Origin: Cupriavidus sp. WKF15
GTDB lineage: Bacteria; Pseudomonadota; Gammaproteobacteria; Burkholderiales; Burkholderiaceae
DNA: 64,000 nt
Direction of reading: 5' to 3'
Assembly (NCBI RefSeq): GCF_029278605.1
Contig: NZ_CP119573.1
Location: forward strand, 992,001-1,056,000
Shown here: in pieces, positions 18,271 through 26,972 of the stretch
Layout: each line of letters opens with the position of its first letter
How positions within the stretch are numbered: the first letter of the stretch is position 1
Notes under the pieces: generated by a model
Database searches by the model: none
Seen by the model: the letters and a program-made list of their open reading frames with translations, nothing else
What the model was told of the DNA's origin: nothing
Made by a program: the position numbers and the translations under genes

Positions 18271-20163
18271 ATGTCTCTCTTCAGCATTGGTCTTTCCGGC
18301 CTGAACACGGCGCAGAACGCGCTGACGACGACCAGCCACAACTTTGCCAACTCGGCCACTGAAGGTTACACGCGGCAGAACACCATCGTGGCATCGTCGG
18401 GCGGCCAGTACACCAGCCAGGGCTTTTTTGGCATGGGGTCGAATACCACCACGGTGATGCGCGTCTATGACGAGTTCCTGACCGGCCAGCTGCGCGGCGC
18501 GCAGTCGGCCAGTTCGTCGCTGTCGACCTATTCCGACCAGATCAGCCAGATCGACAACCTGCTGGCAGACCAGAAGGGCGGCCTCGCGCCGCTGATGCAG
18601 AAGTATTTCGCCGCGGTGCAGGCCGTGGCCGACACCCCCGCGGATCCGGCGGCACGCCAGGGCATGCTGTCGGCCGGCCAGGCACTGGTGGGCCAGATGC
18701 GCGCGGCCAGCAATTACTTCGATCAGCTGCAATCGGGCGTAAACACGCAGGTCGGCTCCGCTGTCGATCAGATCAATGCCTATACCAGGCAGATCGCCAA
18801 CGTCAACGGGGAAATCACCAAGCTCAAGGCAGCATCCGGCGGCCAGCCGCCCAACGACCTGCTGGATCAGCGCGACCAGGCCGTGGCCGAGCTGACCAAG
18901 CTGGTCGGCGCCAAGGTAGTGGTGCAGGACGGCGGTACCTACAACGTATTCGTCGGCAACGGCCAGCCGCTGGTGATGGGCACGGATTCCTACGGCCTGA
19001 AGGCGATTGCCTCGGCGGCCGATCCGAACCGTACGGTGGTTGGCTACACCCTCCCCAACGGCGCGGTGTATGAAAGCGAGGCCGGTACCATCACCGGTGG
19101 TTCACTGGGCGGGCTGCTGCAGTTCCGGACCGAAACGCTGGACTCGGCACAGAATGCTATCGGACGTCTGTCGCTGGCGATCGGCCAGTCCTTCAATGAC
19201 CAGCACAAGCTGGGCATGGACCTGAACGGCGACATCGGCACGGACATGTTCAAGCTGGGCTCTGCAACCACGCTGCCCAATGCCAACAACACCGGCAGCG
19301 CGCAGGCGCAGGCCAGCATTCTCGACACCTCGCAGCTGACCACCAGCGACTACACGCTGAAGTTCGACGGCACCAACTACACCATCACGCGCCTGTCGGA
19401 CAAGCAGGTCACGACGTCGGCGACCATGCCGGTCACGGTGGATGGTTTTACCGTGCAGCTGACCGGTACCATGAACCCGAACGATTCGTTCGTGATCCAG
19501 CCGACCCGCAATGCGGCAGCCGGATTCGACATGGCGATCACCGACCCCGCCAAGATCGCGGCGGCATCGCCCGCACGTGCCGACGCCGCCAGCACGAACA
19601 TTGGTACCGGCAAGGCGTCGCTGAGCAAGGTCTCATCGCCTTTCAGTCTGCCGGCCAGCCCGATTACTGCTACCTACGTCGGTCCCGGCTATACGTTCAG
19701 TGACGCCTCTGGTCCGGTCACGCCGAGCAGCACGGTCGTCAATGGCTCGAACACTGAGTACACGATCAATGGCCTGACCTTCAGCTTCGGCGGCACGCCA
19801 AATGCCAACGACAAGTTCACGCTGTCGGCGAACACTGGCGCAGCGTCCAACAATGGCAACGCGCTGGCGCTGGCCAAGCTGCAGAACGCCAAGACCATCG
19901 GCGGCGGCGTGTCGAGCTTCAACGATGCCTACGCCCAGCTGGTCAATGACGTCGGCACGCGCGCCAAGTCCGTGCAGATCGCCTCCACCTCGCAGGACAG
20001 CATCACATCGCAGATTCGCACGGCGCAGCAATCGGTGTCGGGGGTGAACATGGATGAAGAAACGGTTTCCATGCTCAAGTTCCAGCAGCTCTACCAGGCC
20101 AACGCCCGGGTGATCCAGACGGCCAGCACGCTGTTCGACACCATCATCGGCATTGGCCGGTAA
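18271..20163 (+). CDS. flgK: Flagellar hook-associated protein 1 FlgK
   Basis: FlgK (630 aa) is the first hook-filament junction protein. It starts MSLFSIGLSGLNTAQNALTT with the axial motif SHNFANSATEGYTRQN. The FlgK-specific region DQISQIDNLLADQKGGL follows, and the C-terminal helix reads VNMDEETVSMLKFQQLYQAN. The frame extends 13 codons upstream of ATG 18271, but the chosen start fits the family exactly. The sigma-28 promoter is 68 bp upstream and flgL follows after 35 bp. Confidence 0.97.
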   Translation: MSLFSIGLSGLNTAQNALTTTSHNFANSATEGYTRQNTIVASSGGQYTSQGFFGMGSNTTTVMRVYDEFLTGQLRGAQSASSSLSTYSDQISQIDNLLADQKGGLAPLMQKYFAAVQAVADTPADPAARQGMLSAGQALVGQMRAASNYFDQLQSGVNTQVGSAVDQINAYTRQIANVNGEITKLKAASGGQPPNDLLDQRDQAVAELTKLVGAKVVVQDGGTYNVFVGNGQPLVMGTDSYGLKAIASAADPNRTVVGYTLPNGAVYESEAGTITGGSLGGLLQFRTETLDSAQNAIGRLSLAIGQSFNDQHKLGMDLNGDIGTDMFKLGSATTLPNANNTGSAQAQASILDTSQLTTSDYTLKFDGTNYTITRLSDKQVTTSATMPVTVDGFTVQLTGTMNPNDSFVIQPTRNAAAGFDMAITDPAKIAAASPARADAASTNIGTGKASLSKVSSPFSLPASPITATYVGPGYTFSDASGPVTPSSTVVNGSNTEYTINGLTFSFGGTPNANDKFTLSANTGAASNNGNALALAKLQNAKTIGGGVSSFNDAYAQLVNDVGTRAKSVQIASTSQDSITSQIRTAQQSVSGVNMDEETVSMLKFQQLYQANARVIQTASTLFDTIIGIGR

Positions 20164-20198
20164 GCGGACCAGATCAAGAATTCGAGAAGGAACAGACA

Positions 20199-21431
20199 AT
20201 GCGCGTCGCAAGCTCCACGCTCTACCAGCAAGGCCTGGCCTCGATGAACATGCAGCAGTCGTCGCTGCTTCACATCCAGCAACAGCTCGGCACTGGCCGC
20301 AAGGTACTTAACCCCTCCGACGATCCGGTTGCCGCTACGCGCGCGCTGACCACTTCGCAAGCCAGTGCGGTCAACGGCCAGTACGCCACCTCGCGCAAGC
20401 AGGCCAATATTGCGCTGGGCATGGGGGAAAACACGCTTTCCACCGTGACCACGGTGACGCAGAACATCCAGACGCTGCTGGTGCAGGCGGGCGACGGTAC
20501 GCTCAGCGACGTGGATCGCGCCTCTCTGGCCACTGCACTGCAGGGCCAGTATGACCAGCTGCTGGGCCTGGCCAATGCCGATGACGGCAATGGCCAGTAC
20601 CTGTTTGGCGGCACCATGTCGGGCTCGCCGCCGTTCGTTCAGGGTGGCGGCGGCGTCCAGTATGTCGGCAATACCGAGCAGCAGCAGTTCCAGGTAGACG
20701 TGGCTCGCCAGATGCCGGCCGGCAGCAACGGTCGTGCAGTGTTCCAGAGCGTGCAGGGCTCGGCCGGTTATGTGCTCAAGGGCAGCGGCAATACGAATAC
20801 CGGCACTGCCAATACCGGCAACGCCACCTACGGCCAGGTATCCACGACCGACCCGACCAATCCGCTTTACGGTACCGCGCTCACGCTGTCGTTCGACGAT
20901 AGCAGCGGCACGATGCAGTACACCATCAAGGACGCCTCCGGGACCGCGGTGGGCGGTACGCCGCTGAACTATAGCGAGCCCGCACAGATCGCCGTTGCCG
21001 GCATCACGTTCACGGTCAAGGGGACGCCGCAGAGCGGCGATACCATCTCCATGCAGCCGGCGAGCCAGGCTGGCACCGACATGTTCGCCAACCTGAAGTC
21101 GGTGATCGACGCCCTGAGCAAGCCGACGCCCGCCGCGGCCGATTCTGCCAACCTGTCGAATACCATTGCCACCGGCATCCGCCAGTTCTCCAATTCGCTG
21201 GACAATGTGCTGACCGTGCGTGCGTCGGTTGGCTCGCGCATGCAGGAGCTGGATGCGCTGGACACGATTGGCACCAACCGGGACCTGTCGTATTCCGCGA
21301 CCCTGTCAAGCGTTCAAGACCTGGACTATGCTGCAGCGATCACTGAATACTACCAGCGCCAGACTGCGCTGCAGGGTGCGCAGCAGTCGTTCATGCAGAT
21401 TCAGGGGATGAATTTGTTCAAGTATCTGTAA
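20199..21431 (+). CDS. flgL: Flagellar hook-associated protein 3 FlgL
   Basis: FlgL (410 aa) is the second hook-filament junction protein, next to flagellin. The N-terminus MRVASSTLYQQGLASM and the flagellin-like LGTGRKVLNPSDDPVAATRA identify it. The C-terminal coiled coil reads LDYAAAITEYYQRQTALQGA. Residues 190-300 form a low-complexity Thr/Gly-rich domain, as in other long FlgL proteins. It ends the flagellar block, and no strong terminator hairpin follows. Confidence 0.96.
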   Translation: MRVASSTLYQQGLASMNMQQSSLLHIQQQLGTGRKVLNPSDDPVAATRALTTSQASAVNGQYATSRKQANIALGMGENTLSTVTTVTQNIQTLLVQAGDGTLSDVDRASLATALQGQYDQLLGLANADDGNGQYLFGGTMSGSPPFVQGGGGVQYVGNTEQQQFQVDVARQMPAGSNGRAVFQSVQGSAGYVLKGSGNTNTGTANTGNATYGQVSTTDPTNPLYGTALTLSFDDSSGTMQYTIKDASGTAVGGTPLNYSEPAQIAVAGITFTVKGTPQSGDTISMQPASQAGTDMFANLKSVIDALSKPTPAAADSANLSNTIATGIRQFSNSLDNVLTVRASVGSRMQELDALDTIGTNRDLSYSATLSSVQDLDYAAAITEYYQRQTALQGAQQSFMQIQGMNLFKYL

Positions 21432-21453
21432 GTCGGGAGCGGGGCGGGGAATC

Positions 21454-21575
21454 TGATGCACGGACAATAAAGTCGTAGAAACCGCGACAATAAAGTCTGA
21501 GATCCGGCTGTCAGAAAAGCTCGGTTTTGCTTGCCCCTACTCGGTTTGATGACTTTATTGTCAGCGGATACATCA
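21454..21575. repeat. Cluster of GACAATAAAGTC repeats in direct and inverted order (possible miniature transposon or fused ends)
   Basis: The 12-mer GACAATAAAGTC occurs at 21463-21474 and 21486-21497 (23-bp period). A degenerate third copy follows at about 21510-21521, and a perfect inverted copy GACTTTATTGTC is at 21551-21562. TGATG at 21454 and CATCA at 21571-21575 could be the outer ends. Repeats of about 22-24 bp period near an end are typical of transposase-binding sites in Tn7/Mu/Tn5053-type elements. No transposase gene lies between them, so this would be a solo remnant or miniature element. Assignment to a family is inference. Confidence 0.55.
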
Positions 21576-21726
21576 CTTTGGTTCATCACAAGTGCCCTTT
21601 GCCTCGTGAGCCTGATGCCAGCAGGGATATTCTGACGGCTCGAAAGGGTGCTCCGGCTGGCGTCGGCTCTTGTTGACGGTACTGAAAGCAGGGGGCCGGT
21701 GGCCGTCGGTATCCGACCCTTCTCTG

Positions 21727-21861
21727 TCATAGGACTTGGGGAATGAGGGTGACCATTACGTAGGCCGCGGCAACCACCAGCATGGCCCCAGCAAAGGCCG
21801 AGTAGTACTTAGCCCCATGGTGCGGCGGATGGGAGTGAAAGTGATGAACAATATGCTTCAT
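21727..21861 (-). CDS. Small His-rich single-pass membrane peptide (hypothetical)
   Basis: A 44-aa peptide begins MKHIVHHFHSHPPHHGAKYY and continues into one hydrophobic segment (AFAGAMLVVAAAYVMVTLI). Seven of the first 15 residues are His, suggesting metal binding or a membrane anchor with a cytoplasmic His patch. AGGGAG lies seven bases before the chosen ATG; an ATG two codons upstream is too close to that site. I do not recognise a family. It is isolated between flgL and the acetyltransferase gene. Confidence 0.5.
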   Translation of the reverse strand: MKHIVHHFHSHPPHHGAKYYSAFAGAMLVVAAAYVMVTLIPQVL

Positions 21862-22223
21862 TTGCATTCTCCCTGACCAAATTGCACACGATTGGAGCGT
21901 AGCCCCGCTATGGCAACTGACCAAGCAACCCTCATACCATCTGTTGCCTACTCGCCCGATTTAACCGCCGGAGAAGACATGCACCTAAGCGCTGCCGTAC
22001 CAGCCCAAAGCTTTCAATGATCTGGTAGAGGCCGTACCCGGCCGGATCTGACTTCGACCCTCCGTCAGGCCGCCCGTCTAAGACCGACCCTGAGCGGGCA
22101 TTGGAATGACAAGTCGTACCACCAACAAAAGTCACCTCGAGGCGTCGCCCTGAGATTTCACCCAGAGGCGGCCTTTTTCATTGCTGACTCAGATCCGCGT
22201 AGTGCAGCGCTTATAGTCAAAAA
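21862..22223. other. Gene-free spacer
   Basis: No supported gene. The stretch at 22060-22120 (GACCGACCCTGAGCGGGCATTGGAATGAC) resembles intergenic sequence repeated in this family of genomes. A T-rich end (CGGCCTTTTTC near 22168) follows an imperfect stem and could terminate transcription toward the acetyltransferase gene. Confidence 0.35.
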
Positions 22224-22664
22224 ATGATTATTATTAGAAATTCCCGTCCCGATGAGGGCGAACGCGCTGTTGAAATTTGGCGCCGCGCGGTTGATGCTAC
22301 TCATGACTTTCTGTCCCAAGAGGATCGCCAAGCCATCGACGAAATGGTTTGCGACTTTCTGCCAAAAGTTCCGCTTTGGTTCGCTGTGGATGCGAATGAT
22401 TACCCATTGGCACTTATGTTCATCGACAACGGACATATGGAGGCCTTGTTCGTTGACCCCGCTTGCCGCGGGACGGGCATTGGTAGCGCGCTCGTTCGTC
22501 ACGGCCTTTTGCTTCACCCCAAAATGACAACTGATGTCAATGAGCAAAACGCTCAAGCATTGGGCTTCTACGAGAAAATGGGCTTCAAGCCCACAGGTCG
22601 TTCTTCGCTTGACGGGCAAGGGCGACCATACCCAATCATTCACCTGGAATATATCGGCGTCTGA
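22224..22664 (+). CDS. yjaB: GNAT-family N-acetyltransferase, YjaB type
   Basis: This 146-aa GNAT enzyme should transfer acetyl from acetyl-CoA. It closely follows E. coli YjaB in layout: VEIWRRAVDATHDFLSQED near residue 17, PLWFAVDANDYPLALM, HMEALFVDPACRGTGIGSAL (the acetyl-CoA pyrophosphate loop RGTGIG) and VNEQNAQALGFYEKMGF. The physiological substrate of YjaB is not established. The gene is clearly lower in GC than its neighbours and stands alone between transposon-like repeats, which suggests horizontal acquisition. Confidence 0.88.
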   Translation: MIIIRNSRPDEGERAVEIWRRAVDATHDFLSQEDRQAIDEMVCDFLPKVPLWFAVDANDYPLALMFIDNGHMEALFVDPACRGTGIGSALVRHGLLLHPKMTTDVNEQNAQALGFYEKMGFKPTGRSSLDGQGRPYPIIHLEYIGV

Positions 22665-22786
22665 AGGGCTGCTTCTGGCCGGTCGCGGTCGGCCGCCCGC
22701 CAGATGGCGGGCCTCCAGGACTGAGCGAATTTGCTTCGCCGCCAATGGATATGCGCATCGCCGTCAATAATGAGGGAGACTTGGCG

Positions 22787-23695
22787 TTATTGCGCGAGGA
22801 AATTAACGATCGCGCCCACGGTAGCTTGTGGCTGCTCTTCCATTAGCCAGTGCCCGGCATTGGGAATGACCAGTTCCTGCACGTTGCTGGCAGTATTTCG
22901 CATGACTATCGCTTCATTCTGGCCAAAGGACTTCTCGCCGCCGATTGCCAGCACAGGCATGCTCAGCTTGGTCGCCAGCGATTTCTGATTGTCCTCGGCG
23001 TCCTGCGGAATCGACAGGAATTGCGCAAATGCGGAGTGCATTGCGCCCGGGCGCGCATAGAGCCGCGCATAGTGAACCCGCGTTGCTTCGTCGATCTTCG
23101 AGGCATCCCCCGCGAATTCGTTCCAGAACCTGTCCAAGTAGATTCGCTCGCGGCCTTTCACCAGCCGCTCCGCATCGGGGCCGCCGAAAGAGAAGTGCCA
23201 GAGGGCGGGCATGCGCACGATCTGTTCCCACGGTGGAACACCCGGCACCGGGGCGTCCATCACGACCAGCCGCTTTGTCTTGTCCGGATAGTGCGCCGCA
23301 TAGGCAAATGCGACCATGGTGCCAATGTCGTGGCCGACCACGTCCGCCTGATCGATATTCAGTTGCGTCAGCACTGACCGAATGTCGCCAGCCTGCGTGC
23401 GCTTGTCATAGCCACCATCAGGGTGTGACGACAGCCCCATTCCACGCAGATCCGGCACCACCACGGTATGTGTGCGTGCCAGCTCGGCAGCCAATGGCGC
23501 CCACATGTCGCCAGTGTCGCCGAACCCATGCAGCAATACCACCGCCGGCCCGCTGCCACCTACACGCACAAACAGGGTCGCCCCGTCAGTCCGGATATTC
23601 TGCTGGCGGAAGCCTGGCGGGTACGGCTTGACCTGTGCCTGCAAAGGCTGGGTGATGGCAAGCATGAGGGCGACGGCAGCAAACAGTTTTCGCAT
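22787..23695 (-). CDS. Exported alpha/beta hydrolase, epoxide hydrolase / haloacetate dehalogenase type
   Basis: This is a 302-aa hydrolase with a signal peptide (MRKLFAAVALMLAITQPLQA-Q). The fold markers are VVLLHGFGDTGDMW (oxyanion hole), the nucleophile elbow VGHDIGTMVA with Asp as nucleophile, and a terminal His in NAGHWLMEEQP. An Asp nucleophile with HGFG is typical of epoxide hydrolases and fluoroacetate/haloacetate dehalogenases rather than esterases. The export signal makes it periplasmic. The substrate is unknown. It runs opposite to the acetyltransferase gene with no operon partner. Confidence 0.85.
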   Translation of the reverse strand: MRKLFAAVALMLAITQPLQAQVKPYPPGFRQQNIRTDGATLFVRVGGSGPAVVLLHGFGDTGDMWAPLAAELARTHTVVVPDLRGMGLSSHPDGGYDKRTQAGDIRSVLTQLNIDQADVVGHDIGTMVAFAYAAHYPDKTKRLVVMDAPVPGVPPWEQIVRMPALWHFSFGGPDAERLVKGRERIYLDRFWNEFAGDASKIDEATRVHYARLYARPGAMHSAFAQFLSIPQDAEDNQKSLATKLSMPVLAIGGEKSFGQNEAIVMRNTASNVQELVIPNAGHWLMEEQPQATVGAIVNFLAQ

Positions 23696-24212
23696 GGTTT
23701 TTTCTTCTCTGAAGTGGTGCGGCCTGGGTCGATTTGGGAAGGAGCCATTCTGGATGGGCCGAATGGATGTGCGCTACGCGAACGCTCCTAAAGCGTAGTC
23801 CACGCCGCGCGCGGCGCAAGCACAGACCAAAAAATGATTTTTAATCCACCATCGAAGGCTTAATGTGAGGGCGGTCCCCTGTAATAACCCGCCGCTGGCA
23901 GCTAACTGCCGCTACGCCGTGCCGCTACGCCGATAGTCATCGTCCAGCACCGTCAAGGACGGTGCTGACCGGGCGGTTATCTTCATCTCGCGCAGGTAGT
24001 GCCTTCTCGGTGTCCCGTATTGTCAAATGAGTGTCCCGGAAAATCAAATGCGGGACGACGTCTTCGCCAATACTGCTTGGCAAGCCTCCCTAGGGAATGA
24101 TTCGCCTGTCCAACGCGCCTTAGCCCCCCGGTGTTAGGCGTCAGTGAAGCCTGAATGGCCTTCCGCAGTCGGCAGTCCCGGGACCCTCGTAGATGCTCTT
24201 CCTGTCATTACC
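23696..24212. other. Spacer with hairpin, tandem repeat and transposon-end-like repeats
   Basis: No gene is supported. Three structures are visible. A 13-bp tandem duplication TGCCGCTACGCCG lies at 23907-23919 and 23920-23932. A perfect 10-bp stem with a 3-base loop (CAGCACCGTC/GACGGTGCTG) lies at 23945-23967. Two 21-bp direct repeats lie at 24011-24052, listed separately. Together they suggest a scar region. Confidence 0.5.
24011..24052. repeat. Two adjacent 21-bp repeats, transposon-end-like
   Basis: Copy one (24011-24031) and copy two (24032-24052) share TGTCCCG at the left and TCAAATG at the right, differing in the five bases between and at one base near the end. Abutting imperfect repeats starting with TG are typical of transposase-binding sites at one end of a large transposon. 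No second end was found in the window. Confidence 0.5.
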
Positions 24213-25271
24213 ATGAACTTTCTTGACGGACACCTGTTCCCCGAAAACCAGCAACCGCTGATTATCACGGCTGCGCCTTACGCTCCCTCGTGGATGCCAT
24301 CGGACTTTCCCGAGGACATCGCCGTCACCATGGAAGAGCAAATCCAGAAAGCGGTGGATTGCTACAACGCGGGTGCCACCGTACTGCACCTGCATGTACG
24401 GGAACTCGATGGCAAAGGCTCCAAGCGTCTGTCCAAGTTCAATGAGCTGATCGCTGGCGTGCGCGCCCGTGTACCGGAGATGATCATCCAGGTCGGCGGC
24501 TCGATCAGCTTCGCTCCGGAAACGGAAGGCGCGGCTGCAAAGTGGCTCTCTGACGACACGCGCCACATGCTGGCCGAACTCGACCCGAAACCCGACCAGG
24601 TTACGGTTACCGTAAATACGTCACAGATGAACATCCTCGAGCAGTTTGATCATCGCGACATCGTGGGCAGTTCCATGGAAGACCCGGCGGTCTTCAATGC
24701 CTACAAAGAGATGACCGTGCCGGCGCAGCCGGGCTGGGTCGAGGAGCACGTCCGCCGGCTGAGCGCGGCGGGGATCCAGAGCGCGTTCCAGTGCTACAAC
24801 ATCAACAGCTTCGAGTCTGTGGAACGACTGATGCGCCGCGGCATCTACCAAGGCCCGCTGGTCCTGAACTGGGTCGCGATTGGCGGGGGCATGGACTCGC
24901 CGAGTATCTATAGCTTGGCCAATTTCGTGCGCGCCGTGCCGGATGGCGCTGTTTTGACGGTGGAAAGCTCGGTACTCAACGTGCTCCCGGTGAACACGAT
25001 TGGTATTGCGATGGGGCTGCATGTGCGCTGCGGTACCGAAGACACGCTCTGGAACCAGACCCGTACCGAGAAAATGGGTACGGTGGCCCAGATCGAGCAA
25101 CTGGTGCGTATCTCGCAAGAGATGAGTCGCCCGATCGCGACCGCCCAGCAAGCGCGCGAAATGTGCAAGATCGGCGTGTTCTATGACACGGTGGAGGAAA
25201 CTCTGCAGGAAAACGGCTTCGCGCCCAATCGCAATGGCGCGCAACAAGGCTTCCTGAGGAAGGTGGCCTAA
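24213..25271 (+). CDS. BKACE-family beta-keto acid cleavage enzyme (DUF849)
   Basis: BKACE enzymes condense a beta-keto acid with acetyl-CoA, releasing acetoacetate and a new CoA ester; the founding member cleaves 3-keto-5-aminohexanoate. Landmarks are IITAAPYAPSW near the start, the zinc-ligand motif ATVLHLHVRE (HxH), and a glycine-rich IQVGGSISFAPE. At 352 aa it is longer than the typical 280-310. I chose ATG 24213 (MNFLDGHLF) because the upstream 23 codons look non-native, although no strong ribosome-binding site precedes either start. The beta-keto acid it uses cannot be told from sequence alone. A SnoaL-like gene follows. Confidence 0.85.
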   Translation: MNFLDGHLFPENQQPLIITAAPYAPSWMPSDFPEDIAVTMEEQIQKAVDCYNAGATVLHLHVRELDGKGSKRLSKFNELIAGVRARVPEMIIQVGGSISFAPETEGAAAKWLSDDTRHMLAELDPKPDQVTVTVNTSQMNILEQFDHRDIVGSSMEDPAVFNAYKEMTVPAQPGWVEEHVRRLSAAGIQSAFQCYNINSFESVERLMRRGIYQGPLVLNWVAIGGGMDSPSIYSLANFVRAVPDGAVLTVESSVLNVLPVNTIGIAMGLHVRCGTEDTLWNQTRTEKMGTVAQIEQLVRISQEMSRPIATAQQAREMCKIGVFYDTVEETLQENGFAPNRNGAQQGFLRKVA

Positions 25272-25397
25272 CCAAGCGTCAGTCCTGAGGAGGCTTCGCC
25301 TCCCAAAGCACAATTCTTGCGCGCCAGTCGCGCGATCGTCCGGACGGGCCATGCTGGCGCCGTCCGGCTTCGGCGTGGCATTTCAGGTAATGGAACC

Positions 25398-25838
25398 ATG
25401 AACAACCCAGAGACTCTTTCCATTGTTGTTGGCGGCGAGCAAACGGTGATCCGCATGTATCACGCCCTCGACCGACAAGACTATCCTGGTGTATCTGCGT
25501 GCTTCATGCCAGATGGCATTTGGGATCATGGCAGTCATGCACTGCTCGGGCGAGAACAGATCCTTGCTTCCCTGGGCAAGCGGTCCGCAACGCTGTTCAC
25601 TCGACACTATGTCAGCAATTTTGTTGTCCTGGAGCAGGGCGGATCCGTGGCTAAGGTGGCCTTCGGTCTGACCGTCTATCGCTCCGACACGGGTGCAGCG
25701 CCAACGCTCCCCTTGGACAAGGTGGTGCCGGCCCTGTTGGCTGACGTGGAATGCGAGTTGACATGCAGTGACCGTGGAGATTGGCTCATCAACCGCCTCG
25801 CACCTCGGATCACCTTCGCCGCGCGCGCCGCGTCCTGA
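25398..25838 (+). CDS. SnoaL-like (NTF2-fold) protein
   Basis: This 146-aa protein fits the SnoaL/NTF2 cone fold. It has an N-terminal helix pair (VIRMYHALDRQDYPGVSACF), DGIWDHGSHALLGREQIL, TRHYVSNFVVLEQ and a C-terminal strand pattern. Such proteins act as isomerases, hydrolases or binding proteins; no catalytic assignment is possible. ATG 25398 begins the family-like part; a longer in-frame start is 27 codons upstream. It lies 126 bp after the BKACE gene on the same strand and may share its pathway. Confidence 0.7.
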   Translation: MNNPETLSIVVGGEQTVIRMYHALDRQDYPGVSACFMPDGIWDHGSHALLGREQILASLGKRSATLFTRHYVSNFVVLEQGGSVAKVAFGLTVYRSDTGAAPTLPLDKVVPALLADVECELTCSDRGDWLINRLAPRITFAARAAS

Positions 25839-26063
25839 TGCCCAGCGTGGGCGGCCACGCCAGCTTGTCCATCGTGCCCGCCCACAGCTCACCCCGACTG
25901 CGCCAGCCGCCGTCGGCGCGTATGACGTCGCATGTGCGGCCGTTGCCGGCGACTGAAAATTATTGGATCGGAATGCCCGACCGGCCCGGAACGGCAGGGT
26001 TGGCCGCGATCTTGAGGGGAGGGTCTCAGAACGACCCATCGCGGTCAGACGGTCAACACGCAA

Positions 26064-26447
26064 TCATCTGCTTTTGGAAATCACGTCACTCATGTATTTA
26101 TTCAAATCGCGAAAATCCTGAACGGTCCAGGAGTGCGGCGCCAGCTTTACGCCGTTCTCCCTCAAAGTTCTCGGAATCAGGTCCCCGTTCGGACGAAGTA
26201 TTACCGATGAAACAATGACGCCCGGATAATCATTGAGTCGCTTTTTGAACGCAGCAGTTGTGAGATCAGGCGTGGGGGGATTGCTTTTCTTGGCCAATGG
26301 CCCCGTGCCCTTGATATCTGCGCCGTGGCACATCGCGCATCTCTGTGTGTAAAGATTTTTCCCGTTGATGTTTTGCGCGAAGGATAGTGATGGTTGAGTC
26401 AACACCAACGCTCCTAGCGAAGCGATGAATAATTTTCTTGCTTTCAT
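26064..26447 (-). CDS. Small periplasmic monoheme cytochrome c
   Basis: This 127-aa protein has a signal peptide (MKARKLFIASLGALVLTQPSLSFA-Q) and one heme-binding motif, CAMCH, near residue 36. It is followed by GADIKGTGPLAKKSNPPTPDL, a pattern of class I c-type cytochromes, with likely axial Met in the C-terminal half uncertain. Start ATG 26447 gives the clean signal peptide; a GTG six codons upstream is possible. It stands alone, so its redox partner is unknown. The AT-rich codon use differs from its neighbours. Confidence 0.8.
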   Translation of the reverse strand: MKARKLFIASLGALVLTQPSLSFAQNINGKNLYTQRCAMCHGADIKGTGPLAKKSNPPTPDLTTAAFKKRLNDYPGVIVSSVILRPNGDLIPRTLRENGVKLAPHSWTVQDFRDLNKYMSDVISKSR

Positions 26448-26972
26448 TAGGCCTTGTCGTATCACGCAGATTGCCGGGCTGGGGAGTATAGCTCGTAAGC
26501 GCGGAATGGCCGCTCATGGCCGGCTCAGGCCGTAGCCCGCCGCCAACACGAACCGGCAACGAACGGACATAAGGGATGTTCTGATGTTCCAACTTCGTTG
26601 AAGGTGCAGGAACTGGAGTGGTTGCTCGATTCGAGGCAACAGTCACTTCACTGAAGCGATTCCGGGCGAGCCGACTGGGAGCCGCTGGCCTATAGAGACG
26701 GCCACCCCAAAAAGGACCAGAATCGTCATCATGGGGCCGCGGATGACCGGCGGCCGCTACATCGTGCCGACGTCACCTTCAGGGCGGTCCCATCGGATTC
26801 TTGTATCGCTGTGTATCAAGCTGGAGTCTGGCTACTTGCGCTGACAACCCGCGTCGCAAGGCACTACAGACCAGATACACCGGTCACCTTAAATGCAGCA
26901 GTGGCGCGACAGAAACAGCCAGCGGAAGTGCTGGCCAGACCTGCGCCGCCCTCACCTGCATAGGAGGCCATC
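26448..26972. other. Gene-free spacer of about 525 bp
   Basis: Several short frames are present, but none has family resemblance or a credible start. Segments such as AATGGCCGCTCATGGCCGG near 26505 are GC-rich and self-complementary, like degenerate dispersed intergenic repeats. The promoter for the msrB-dipZ-msrA genes probably lies near its right end. No sigma-type consensus is clear. Confidence 0.3.

Noticed and set aside
23907..23967. The 13-bp tandem repeat and hairpin as a CRISPR or integron attC site
   Set aside because: Only two adjacent copies with no spacer, and the hairpin lacks attC core sites.
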